A stretch of DNA of 38,145 nucleotides. It comes from Prochlorococcus sp. AG-347-M15. GTDB taxonomy: Bacteria > Cyanobacteriota > Cyanobacteriia > PCC-6307 > Cyanobiaceae. Under the pieces are notes generated by a model. The model did no database searches. It was given only the letters and a program-made list of their open reading frames with translations, and was not told the DNA's origin. This document shows positions 9,475 through 16,691 of this stretch, in pieces. Within the stretch, counting starts at the first letter, position 1; every line of letters begins with the position of its first letter. The stretch is taken from positions 1-38,145 of the forward strand of contig QCCS01000013.1 of assembly GCA_003281185.1 (NCBI GenBank), read 5' to 3'. The translations under genes were made by a program, and so were the position numbers.

Positions 9475-10104
9475 TCCCAAAGAAAAGGAAAGCCCTCCTG
9501 CTACAGCTATTAATCTTTTAATAAATTTTTGACTTGCTTTAAAGGTAGTAAAAGATATTAAACAAGTAAAAAGATTCATACTTATGATTGAACCAATCAA
9601 ATATGAAATCAAATATAAGCAAGCGTTTGTTAAAGGTAGTGCTAAAGCAGGGAGAACTGCAAGAAAATGTGAACCTCCAGCTATACCGTGTAGCAAGCCT
9701 AATCCAGTCAAAGCATGTGAGTGTTTATTATTATTTTTTTGTTCCTTAACATGAAAGTGAAAGTGACGATGGGCAATTCCATTCTCATGCTTATGGGAAT
9801 GCGAGTGGATACTTAATTGAAAAGAATTTTTTGTAGCAAATACTCCAACAATTAGAAGTGAAATTCCAACTAGGAATTCGGCAATACTAGAAAATTTGTT
9901 TAATGGCGTAATATCCTTAATAAAAATCGCTAGAAAAGCTAACAAGAGCACTCCTGAAGAATGTCCCAAGCCCCATGAGAAACTATTTTTAAGAGCTTTT
10001 TGGGGATTATTAATCGCTGCTGGTGCCATTGCAATTAGATGATCAGCTCCACTAACTACATGCACAAATCCTGCGACTATACCTGTTAAAATTACAGCCT
10101 GCAT
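9433..10104 (-). CDS. sodT: Putative nickel permease of the Ni-SOD cluster (SodT-like)
   Basis: A 223-residue membrane protein with about six hydrophobic segments. The first contains 'HVVSGADHLIAMAPAA', similar to the HX4DH metal motif of nickel/cobalt permeases but with one more residue between the His and the DH pair. A cytoplasmic or lumenal loop near residues 98-130 is rich in histidine ('HSHSHKHENGIAHRHFHFH'), which suggests metal buffering. A second metal-like motif, 'GLLHGIAGGSHFLAVLPA', follows. Its position, converging on sodX and overlapping it by 42 bases, supports a role in nickel supply for SodN; a transporter called SodT is described next to sodN in marine cyanobacteria. Substrate is inferred from the family and the neighbours. 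Confidence 0.8.
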   Translation of the reverse strand: MQAVILTGIVAGFVHVVSGADHLIAMAPAAINNPQKALKNSFSWGLGHSSGVLLLAFLAIFIKDITPLNKFSSIAEFLVGISLLIVGVFATKNSFQLSIHSHSHKHENGIAHRHFHFHVKEQKNNNKHSHALTGLGLLHGIAGGSHFLAVLPALALPLTNACLYLISYLIGSIISMNLFTCLISFTTFKASQKFIKRLIAVAGGLSFSLGLFWIQRSASVFLN

Positions 10105-10159
10105 ATATATTCAGTACAACTCTGTTTATTCAATTTTATAGCACGATTTGAAGTCATTA

Positions 10160-11047
10160 TTAAATTGAGTTAAATAATTTCTTGAACGATTGTTCAATAT
10201 CAGTTTCTCTCATAAAAGTTTCACCAATTAATACTCCCATGATTCCAATAGATCTAAGCAATTCTAAATCTTCGGCACAATTAATTCCAGATTCACTTAT
10301 GGGAATAATATTTTGTTTTAAAAATATATCTGCATATGAATGCATCAATTCTTTTGATGTTTTTAAATCCGTTTTAAAAGTCTTTAAGTCCCTATTATTT
10401 ATTCCAATCAAATTAAAAGATTTTAACTTTAGAATCCTTTCTAATTCATTAGAGCTATGGACTTCAACAAGGACACTCATCTTTAAATTATCAGCTATTT
10501 TATTTAAATAAATTAAATCATCATCACTTAAAATCGCAGCGATTAATAATATTGCATCAGCACCAGATACCCTTGCTTTATAAATCTGATAAGCAGAAAT
10601 AATAAAATCTTTGCAGAGTAGAGGGAGATTAGTTGATTTTCTTACAGTTTCGAGTATTTCAAAACTACCTTGAAAAAACCTTTTATCAGTAAGCACTGAG
10701 ATACATGATGCACCTAGTCTTTCATAACTAATTGCTATGTTTTCAGGGTTAAAATCTTTTCTAATAACTCCTTTACTTGGACTAGCTTTTTTTATTTCAG
10801 CAATAACTCCTGGTTTTATTTTTGACTCCAAAATATTTTTACAAAAATCTTTGGGAGTAGGAAGTTTTTCAATCTTTTTGATGAGATCTTCTAAAGAGAC
10901 TATTTTTTTAAAATTCTTAATTTCAATATCCTTGTGCCAGACAATCTCTTCCAGAATATTTTTTGCTTGTGCTTCTCTATGAGGTACAGCATATTCTAAA
11001 TTTTCTACCCTTACTGTTGGATTTGGCGGCCTGCGTCTTATCTCCAT
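10160..11047 (-). CDS. trpC: Indole-3-glycerol phosphate synthase
   Basis: TIM-barrel enzyme of tryptophan synthesis that closes the indole ring from carboxyphenylamino-deoxyribulose phosphate. Recognisable motifs are '[17 protein letters not shown]' (catalytic lysine region), '[18 protein letters not shown]', '[13 protein letters not shown]', '[11 protein letters not shown]' and 'ISESGI', followed by '[10 protein letters not shown]' with the phosphate-binding glycine. At 295 residues it carries an N-terminal extension of about 35 residues ('[19 protein letters not shown]') that I associate with cyanobacterial homologues. It starts 12 bases after lpdA, so the two are probably one transcript. 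No other trp gene is nearby. Confidence 0.95.
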   Translation of the reverse strand: MEIRRRPPNPTVRVENLEYAVPHREAQAKNILEEIVWHKDIEIKNFKKIVSLEDLIKKIEKLPTPKDFCKNILESKIKPGVIAEIKKASPSKGVIRKDFNPENIAISYERLGASCISVLTDKRFFQGSFEILETVRKSTNLPLLCKDFIISAYQIYKARVSGADAILLIAAILSDDDLIYLNKIADNLKMSVLVEVHSSNELERILKLKSFNLIGINNRDLKTFKTDLKTSKELMHSYADIFLKQNIIPISESGINCAEDLELLRSIGIMGVLIGETFMRETDIEQSFKKLFNSI

Positions 11048-11059
11048 TAATCTTAGATA

Positions 11060-12499
11060 TTATTTTATTTGAGAAGCAGCTTGTTTATATGCGACCTCAA
11101 CTACTTCACTAAGAGTAGGATGAGTATGAACTTCTTTAGATAATTCAATTACATCTTGGTTCCTTGAAATAGCGTTCGAAATTTCTTGAATTAAATCAGC
11201 TGCATGTAACCCAAAAATATGAGCACCTAATACTTTCCCATTATCTTTATTGAAAATCAACTTTAGCAATCCATCACTTTCCAATTCAGCCAATGCTTTT
11301 GAATTAGCCTTAAAGAAACTTTTGACAACTCCCAAAGTAAAATTTTCTTTTGCAGATATCTCTTTAGCTTCAACTTCAGAGAGACCAACTGAACTTATCT
11401 CTGGGTGAGTAAAGGTTGCTGCGGGGATGCTTTTATAGTTAATTTCGACATTACCACCGCAAATATTATCAACAGCAATAGTACCCTGCGCTGCAGCTGT
11501 ATGGGCAAGCATTAGTTTGCCCGTTACATCTCCAACAGCCCAAATGTTAGGTATTATTTCATCACCATTCTTAACTCTCATTTGATCATCTACAGGAATG
11601 AAACCTTTTACTGTTTCGATACCAACCGACTCAAGATTTAAGTTATTACTATTAGGACTTCTGCCAGTTGCGACTAGTACAGCGTCAACTTCTAAAATTT
11701 CTACAACTTCCTTAGATTTTGCATCAGTCAGTTCTATTTTTACAGGGCATCCAGGTGTTATTTTTGTCGCAAAGACGTTTGATTTTGTGTCTATATCTCT
11801 TGCTTGAATAAGGTTTTTCTTAGCAATTTTAGTGATGTCTGGATCAAATGTTGGCATAATATTCTCCAAAGCCTCGATCATGGTAACTTCACAACCAAGT
11901 GCGGTATAAACATCAGCAAATTCTAGACCTATATATCCGCTTCCAATAATTGCTATCCATCTTGGAAGCCACTCAAGTTTAACGGCATCATCGCTAGTAA
12001 ATACGGTCCTATTATCCAAAGTTATTCCACGGGGCACAAAAGGAGAAGAGCCTGTTGCTATAACAATATTCTTACATGTGAAAATTTTATCAATTCCGTT
12101 TTTATCTCTTACACCTACTTTTTGATTTCCTTCAATTCTTCCAATGCCCAAAATAATTTCAACTCCACTCCTTTTAAGAGTTTTTGTTAAATTTTCTCTA
12201 ACATTTAAAACTAAATTATTTGCATGATCTGCAATTTTTGATCTCTCGAACCTTACTGGTGAAGCATGTATACCAAATTTAGCTAAATGTTCATAATTAG
12301 CTATTTCTCTAACTTTTCCACTTGCAGCCAAAAGAGCTTTAGATGGAACGCAACCCTTGTTAACACAAGTGCCTCCCATATCAGAAGATTCTACTATTGC
12401 GACTTTCAGTCCTTTACCAGCAGCATGTTTAGCGGCATCAAAACCTCCATATCCTGCTCCTATTACGATTAAATCAAAATCAAAACTTGAATCAGTCAC
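11060..12499 (-). CDS. lpdA: Dihydrolipoamide dehydrogenase (E3)
   Basis: Flavoprotein that reoxidises dihydrolipoyl groups of the 2-oxoacid dehydrogenase complexes and passes electrons to NAD+. It shows an N-terminal FAD site ('LIVIGAGYGGFDAAKHA'), the redox-active disulfide in CVNKGCVPSK (C45 and C50), an NAD site ('AIIGSGYIGLEFADVYTAL'), 'WAVGDVTGKLMLAHTA', and the C-terminal His-Glu pair in 'HTHPTLSE' (H460 and E465). The GTG start is at 12499. Length 479 and general appearance fit the plastid/cyanobacterial type. With pdhA in the same window it points to an active pyruvate dehydrogenase complex. It lies between the trmH-like gene (11-base gap) and trpC (12-base gap), forming an apparent three-gene operon. 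Confidence 0.95.
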   Translation of the reverse strand: MTDSSFDFDLIVIGAGYGGFDAAKHAAGKGLKVAIVESSDMGGTCVNKGCVPSKALLAASGKVREIANYEHLAKFGIHASPVRFERSKIADHANNLVLNVRENLTKTLKRSGVEIILGIGRIEGNQKVGVRDKNGIDKIFTCKNIVIATGSSPFVPRGITLDNRTVFTSDDAVKLEWLPRWIAIIGSGYIGLEFADVYTALGCEVTMIEALENIMPTFDPDITKIAKKNLIQARDIDTKSNVFATKITPGCPVKIELTDAKSKEVVEILEVDAVLVATGRSPNSNNLNLESVGIETVKGFIPVDDQMRVKNGDEIIPNIWAVGDVTGKLMLAHTAAAQGTIAVDNICGGNVEINYKSIPAATFTHPEISSVGLSEVEAKEISAKENFTLGVVKSFFKANSKALAELESDGLLKLIFNKDNGKVLGAHIFGLHAADLIQEISNAISRNQDVIELSKEVHTHPTLSEVVEVAYKQAASQIK

Positions 12500-12510
12500 T
12501 TTTTATTTAT

Positions 12511-13380
12511 TTATTTAGAGGTGTATGCGACTCTTTTTCGTTCTAGTAATAACGGAACTGCAACACAAGCCACATTCAATGATTCTACAATCTCACTATG
12601 CGGAATTGTAATTGTTTCATTAAAAGCTTCTTGAATTTTTTTATGAATACCTTGACCTTCATTACCCAAAATTAATGCGGTACGTCTAGACCAATCAACT
12701 TCCCAGTAAGGTTTTGAAGGGTTTTTTGAACTCCCATTATGGCTACTAGTAGAGAAAATCTTAAATCCCACATTTGATAATTCACACAAAGACTTAAGTA
12801 AAGAATTTAATATTTCTTCTTCAATGCCATCAAATCTTAAAAATGGCAGATGAAAAACTGCACCTGAAGATGCTCTTAATACCTTTTGGCCTAATGGGTG
12901 CGCACCTCCAGCTAAAAAAATTGCATTAACACCCGCAGCTAAAGCGGTTCTAAATAAATTACCCATATTCCCAGGATCTTGAATTCTGTCGAGAACAAGA
13001 ACAAAATCATCTTTTCTATTAAATTGATAATTAGGTATTACTGAAATCTCTACTAAAGCTGCTATCCCATCTGGATTAATTGTTGAAATCGCAGATGCCA
13101 AGACTTCCTCTGAGACAATATTTATTAATGACTCATCAAAATTTCTGCTTAAATTTTGATTCTTTCTTAGCCATTTTTCGGTAACTAAAATCTTAGAGGG
13201 ATTTTTCCCAGACTTCAGCAATTCTTCAATGAGATGTGTACCCTCTATGCAAAAAAAGTCTTGATCTTTTGGAGATGATCCTCTTTTAAATGATCTAAAT
13301 CTTTTAACTAGATTATTGTTTTTACTAGTTATTTTTAAAAAAGTATTTTCTATGAGTATTTTGAAAAATTTGTTATCAAT
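12511..13380 (-). CDS. RNA 2'-O-ribose methyltransferase, SpoU/TrmH family, non-canonical or disrupted start
   Basis: SPOUT-fold methyltransferase acting on tRNA or rRNA. The three SPOUT motifs are present: 'RIQDPGNMGNLFRTALAAG', 'ALILGNEGQGI', and 'ESLNVACVAVPLLLERKR'. The first standard start is a TTG at 13221, but the upstream frame still encodes the substrate-binding N-terminal domain: 'ITSKNNNLVKRFRS', then 'KDQDFFCIEGTHLIEEL'. The frame is open to 13386 with no ATG, GTG or TTG. I placed the start at an ATT (13380-13378); an ATA at 13332 is also possible. A TTG one frame off, at about 13381-13379, would be joined to this frame by one extra T in the T5 run near 13368. The target nucleotide cannot be read from the sequence. 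Confidence 0.8.
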   Translation of the reverse strand: MDNKFFKILIENTFLKITSKNNNLVKRFRSFKRGSSPKDQDFFCIEGTHLIEELLKSGKNPSKILVTEKWLRKNQNLSRNFDESLINIVSEEVLASAISTINPDGIAALVEISVIPNYQFNRKDDFVLVLDRIQDPGNMGNLFRTALAAGVNAIFLAGGAHPLGQKVLRASSGAVFHLPFLRFDGIEEEILNSLLKSLCELSNVGFKIFSTSSHNGSSKNPSKPYWEVDWSRRTALILGNEGQGIHKKIQEAFNETITIPHSEIVESLNVACVAVPLLLERKRVAYTSK

Positions 13381-13540
13381 TATATTTTAATTATATAAAT
13401 ATTTTGATCAATAATTTTTTAGAATTTAATTCCCAAAAATCGAATAATACTTTTTTACTTTTAATTAATATTAAGCACGTTACATAGGGTGGACTTACTA
13501 ATATTCGTTTGTCATGATGAATCTAATAAATTAAGTCTTA

Positions 13541-14911
13541 ATGATTTGCGAAAGCATAAAGAAGTCATATCTTAAATCGCAAAATTTAAAGATTTTTGGC
13601 GAAGGTAAATTAAGTGGAATAGTTGAAATAAGTGGTGCGAAGAATTCGGCCCTAGTTTTACTAGCAGCATCATTACTAACTAATGAAAGAATAATTCTTG
13701 AGAATGTTCCTAGTCTGACTGATATTGAAAAAATGGGGAACATTCTTAAGAATTTAGGAGTTAATTTAGTAGTTAAAAGGAATCAATTAGAGATAGATTC
13801 AAAAAACATTGCTATTAAAGAACTTCCTTATGAACTTGTTAATGGACTAAGAGCTAGTTTCTTTTGCATAGGTGCACTATTAACTAAATTTGGAGAAGCT
13901 AAACTACCCTTACCAGGTGGATGCAATATTGGATTAAGGCCAATAGATGAGCATATTAATGGACTTAAAGCATTAGGTGCAGAAATTCTTATTAAAGATG
14001 GAATTGTAAAAGCAAAATTAAAAGGAAAGAAGAATAGACTATTTGGCACACATATTAAATTAAAGTGCCCAAGTGTAGGCGCAACTGAAACTTTAATAAT
14101 GGCTGCCTCATTAGCGGAAGGAAGAACTACTATTGAGAATGCTGCGAGAGAACCTGAAGTTCAGGATTTATGTCAGATGCTTAATAAAATGGGAGCAAAA
14201 ATTTACGACTCTGGTAAAGAAAAAATAATTATTGATGGTGTTAATAAACTTAATGGTTGTACTCATAAAGTAATTCCAGACCGAATAGAAGCTGGAACTT
14301 TTTTAATAGCTGCTGCTGCAACCTCCTCTTCAATAACAATTTCTCCTGTAATTCCTAATCATCTCGAAGCGGTAACGAATAAGCTTCAAGAGAGTGGGAG
14401 TAAAATAACCATTAAAGGTAATTCAATAACAATTTACCCCAAAGAACTTAAAGCAGTCAATATAAAAACTGCTCCTTTCCCTGGCTTCCCTACTGATTTA
14501 CAGGCGCCATTTACAGCTCTAATGACAATCGCAAATGGTGAATCAAAAATAACAGAAACAATTTTTGAAAACAGAATGAACCATATTCATTTACTTAATG
14601 AAATGGGTGCCAGTATAAAATTAAATAAAAATGTAGCATATATCAAAGGCGTAAAAAAAATTAAAGGAATGGATTTAGTTGCCTCGGATTTAAGATCTTC
14701 AGCTGCATTAATAATTGCTGGCATTATCGCCAAAGGTATCAGTAGGATTTATGGTCTTGAGCATTTGGATAGAGGCTATGAAAATTTTGAATCAAAACTA
14801 AAAATATTAGGTATTAAGATAAATAGAGAGTTTAAAAAAAGAACTTTCACGGAGAAAGAATATAAAATCGATCAGGATCCAGAAGATGTTCCCAAATGCA
14901 GAGCAGCTTAA
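13541..14911 (+). CDS. murA: UDP-N-acetylglucosamine 1-carboxyvinyltransferase
   Basis: First committed step of peptidoglycan synthesis: transfer of enolpyruvate from PEP to UDP-GlcNAc. The substrate-binding 'SGAKNSALVLLAASLL' carries the catalytic Lys34-Asn35 pair. The fosfomycin-target cysteine is C128 in 'PLPGGCNIGLRPIDEHI'. Other family features are 'CPSVGATETLIMAASLAEG', 'PFPGFPTDLQAPF' and, near the end, 'DLRSSAALIIAGIIAKG' with 'LDRGYENF'. At 456 residues it is longer than the usual 419, because of an N-terminal extension of about 13 residues and a charged C-terminal tail of about 25. The start is ATG at 13541. The gene is divergent from the trmH-like gene. Confidence 0.96.
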   Translation: MICESIKKSYLKSQNLKIFGEGKLSGIVEISGAKNSALVLLAASLLTNERIILENVPSLTDIEKMGNILKNLGVNLVVKRNQLEIDSKNIAIKELPYELVNGLRASFFCIGALLTKFGEAKLPLPGGCNIGLRPIDEHINGLKALGAEILIKDGIVKAKLKGKKNRLFGTHIKLKCPSVGATETLIMAASLAEGRTTIENAAREPEVQDLCQMLNKMGAKIYDSGKEKIIIDGVNKLNGCTHKVIPDRIEAGTFLIAAAATSSSITISPVIPNHLEAVTNKLQESGSKITIKGNSITIYPKELKAVNIKTAPFPGFPTDLQAPFTALMTIANGESKITETIFENRMNHIHLLNEMGASIKLNKNVAYIKGVKKIKGMDLVASDLRSSAALIIAGIIAKGISRIYGLEHLDRGYENFESKLKILGIKINREFKKRTFTEKEYKIDQDPEDVPKCRAA

Positions 14912-14920
14912 TAAATAAAT

Positions 14921-15031
14921 TCAGACGTAAGCGATATTAATTAGTGAAATGCATCCTAAAAATAATAAAAATAATACCAAAAATCTATTAGACCAAATTT
15001 TATTCAAACCATGAAACTTAAATTCAGTCAT
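14921..15031 (-). CDS. Micro-ORF, 36-residue putative single-pass membrane protein (downstream partner)
   Basis: A 36-residue ORF whose ATG (15031) overlaps the TGA of the preceding micro-ORF as ATGA, the arrangement expected for translational coupling. The peptide has a short charged N-terminus ('MTEFKFHGLNKIWSNR') and one strongly hydrophobic segment ('FLVLFLLFLGCISLINIA'). It ends 10 bases past the end of murA, which is convergent. I recognise no family. Its protein-like composition and coupling make it more than a chance ORF, but conservation was not tested. Confidence 0.45.
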   Translation of the reverse strand: MTEFKFHGLNKIWSNRFLVLFLLFLGCISLINIAYV

Positions 15032-15135
15032 GCCCAAGTGCCATTATTGGATTTTAACGCTGTCAGTATAGTGACTGCAACAAAAAGGAATGGAACAAAT
15101 TTAAATGAAAGTCTTTCAGCTTGAATTTTTGACAT
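15028..15135 (-). CDS. Micro-ORF, 35-residue putative single-pass membrane protein (upstream partner)
   Basis: A 35-residue ORF beginning at ATG 15135, with a charged N-terminus ('MSKIQAERLSFKF'), one hydrophobic segment ('VPFLFVAVTILTAL') and a short polar tail ('KSNNGTWA'). An extended -10 promoter (TG-T-TATATT) lies 16 bases upstream on the same strand, giving a leader of about 9 bases. Its stop codon overlaps the next micro-ORF. Size and layout resemble the small subunits of photosynthetic or NDH complexes, but I cannot match it to any of them. The function is unknown. Confidence 0.5.
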   Translation of the reverse strand: MSKIQAERLSFKFVPFLFVAVTILTALKSNNGTWA

Positions 15136-15150
15136 AATTTTTTTTATTAA

Positions 15151-15159
15151 AATATAACA
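15151..15159 (-). promoter_or_regulatory. Extended -10 promoter for the micro-ORF pair
   Basis: On the minus strand the sequence reads TGTTATATT, an extended -10 element (TG-N-TATATT). Transcription should begin near 15144, about nine bases before the first micro-ORF. No -35 is obvious, as is common in Prochlorococcus. Confidence 0.45.
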
Positions 15160-15171
15160 CAATATTACTAA

Positions 15172-15303
15172 TCATGAAGCAATCTGCTCAAAAAAAGATT
15201 TTTTACTAACATTTAGTGACGGAACTGTATCATAAATGTTTAAATAATCTTCTTTATCTTAATTCTTGTCAGCAAGTTCAATAAATATGGCTCTATGTTT
15301 TGT
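15172..15303 (-). pseudogene. Possible remnant of a small gene, interrupted by an in-frame TAA
   Basis: One minus-strand frame reads 'KHRAIFIELADKN', then TAA (15261-15259), then 'DKEDYLNIYDTVPSLNVSKK' and 'SFFEQIAS' before a TGA at 15174-15172. Both halves have a protein-like composition, unusual for an AT-rich spacer in which most frames give Lys/Asn/Ile/Phe strings. No start codon is present; a TAA also lies just upstream. A single base change (TAA to GAA) would join the halves. I do not recognise the family. It may instead be a chance frame. Confidence 0.3.
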
Positions 15304-15380
15304 TTAAAACGATTAACTATTAATTATCGTTATCTTGATCACTAATCATTAACTAAAACAATAGTCAATAAAATGATTTT

Positions 15381-15389
15381 TGTTATAAT
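15381..15389 (+). promoter_or_regulatory. Extended -10 promoter of tRNA-Leu(CAA)-argD
   Basis: TGTTATAAT is a consensus extended -10 element (TG-N-TATAAT). The predicted start near 15396 is about 22 bases before the tRNA 5' end. It is probably the promoter for tRNA-Leu, argD and folC, since no room for another promoter exists between the tRNA and argD. Confidence 0.55.
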
Positions 15390-15417
15390 GATATAAGTTC
15401 ATTTTTTCAAAAGCCTT

Positions 15418-15499
15418 GGGAGCGTGGTGGAATTGGTAGACGCACCGCACTCAAAATGCGGCACCTTCGGGTATGTCGGTTCAAGTCCGACCGCTCCCA
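15418..15499 (+). tRNA. tRNA-Leu (anticodon CAA)
   Basis: An 82-base class II tRNA. The acceptor stem pairs GGGAGCG with CGCTCCC, the anticodon stem pairs CCGCA with TGCGG around the loop CTCAAAA (anticodon CAA, reading UUG), a variable arm is present, and the T-arm contains GGTTCAAGTCC. The discriminator is A and the CCA end is not encoded. The argD ATG follows after only five bases. Confidence 0.96.
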
Positions 15500-15504
15500 C
15501 TTTA

Positions 15505-16680
15505 ATGAATACCTATAGTCGATTCGATATATCATTCAAAAAAGGAAAAGGTTGTTGGGTATGGGACAAAACAGGTAAAAGATATCTTGATGCAGTCGCT
15601 GGTATAGCAACTTGTAGTCTTGGACATAGCGATAGAGTTTTGAGAAGAAGGTTATCAACTCAACTAAAAAAGATTCAGCACATTTCTAATCTCTACAACA
15701 TTGAAGAACAAGAACAATTAAGCAGAACTTTAACTAATATGAGTTGTGCTAAAAGCGTCTTCTTCTGTAATAGTGGTGCGGAAGCAAATGAATCAGCAAT
15801 TAAATTAATTAAAAAATATGGAAATAAAACAAATAAAGGTAAAGAATCAATTATTCTTGCAGCAGAATCCAGCTTCCATGGAAGGACGCTGGCAGCCTTG
15901 AGTGCCACTGGACAACCAAAATATCAAAAAGGTTTCGAACCAATGATTCAAGGGTTCAAATTTTTTAAATTTAACAATTTTGATTCGGTAATAAAATTAT
16001 TTGAAGAGTGTGAAAATAATGATCAAAAAATTTCCGGCGTTTTAGTTGAGCCGATACAAGGCGAAGGCGGCGTAATTCCTGGAAGTAAAATATTTTTTAA
16101 AAGCTTGAGAGAAATATGTGATAAATATAATTCTCTTCTCATTCTAGATGAGGTCCAAAGTGGAGTAGGTCGAACTGGAAAAATGTGGGGTTATGAGAAT
16201 TTAGGAATTGAACCTGATGGATTCACCCTTGCTAAAGGATTAGGAGGAGGTCATGCAATTGGAGCATTATTGGTAAAAGAAAAAGCCAACATTTTTTCTC
16301 CAGGGGATCATGCAAGCACTTTTGGAGGGAACCCATTTGCTTGTAGAGCTGCCCTAACTGTATTAGAAGAAATAAATAGAAGAAATATTATCAATAATGT
16401 TTATCTAAGAGGGGAACAATTAAGTGATGGGTTTGCAGAATTGTCAAAAAAATTTCCAAATATCATTAGCGGGAAAAGAGGTTTAGGTTTAATACAAGGT
16501 CTTGTGATCAATGATGATTATGCTGATGCAAAAAAAATTACATTAAAAGCTTTTGATAAAGGATTACTGGTAGTTCCTGCAGGAGGAAATGTTGTAAGAA
16601 TTGTCCCACCATTAGTTATTTCTCGAAGAGAAATTAATATTCTTTTAAATAAGCTAAATTCAATTTTTGAAGAGTTATAG
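15505..16680 (+). CDS. argD: Acetylornithine aminotransferase
   Basis: PLP-dependent class III aminotransferase of arginine synthesis that transfers amino nitrogen between glutamate and N-acetylglutamate semialdehyde. It shows 'YLDAVAGIATCSLGHSD', 'FFCNSGAEANESAIKL', 'SSFHGRTLAALSATGQPKY', 'LILDEVQSGVGRTGKMWGYE' and the PLP lysine K244 in 'FTLAKGLGGGHAIGALL'. The frame is open back into the tRNA gene (to 15424), but those codons are the tRNA itself. The ATG at 15505 gives the family-like N-terminus 'MNTYSRFDISF'. With only 'CTTTA' between the tRNA and the ATG there is no Shine-Dalgarno site, so processed argD mRNA would be nearly leaderless. At 391 residues it has normal length. folC follows 11 bases later. 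Confidence 0.95.
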   Translation: MNTYSRFDISFKKGKGCWVWDKTGKRYLDAVAGIATCSLGHSDRVLRRRLSTQLKKIQHISNLYNIEEQEQLSRTLTNMSCAKSVFFCNSGAEANESAIKLIKKYGNKTNKGKESIILAAESSFHGRTLAALSATGQPKYQKGFEPMIQGFKFFKFNNFDSVIKLFEECENNDQKISGVLVEPIQGEGGVIPGSKIFFKSLREICDKYNSLLILDEVQSGVGRTGKMWGYENLGIEPDGFTLAKGLGGGHAIGALLVKEKANIFSPGDHASTFGGNPFACRAALTVLEEINRRNIINNVYLRGEQLSDGFAELSKKFPNIISGKRGLGLIQGLVINDDYADAKKITLKAFDKGLLVVPAGGNVVRIVPPLVISRREINILLNKLNSIFEEL

Positions 16681-16691
16681 CAATTTAAATT

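Noticed and set aside
15424..15504. N-terminal extension of argD into the tRNA gene
   Set aside because: These codons are the tRNA-Leu sequence itself; family-like sequence begins at ATG 15505.
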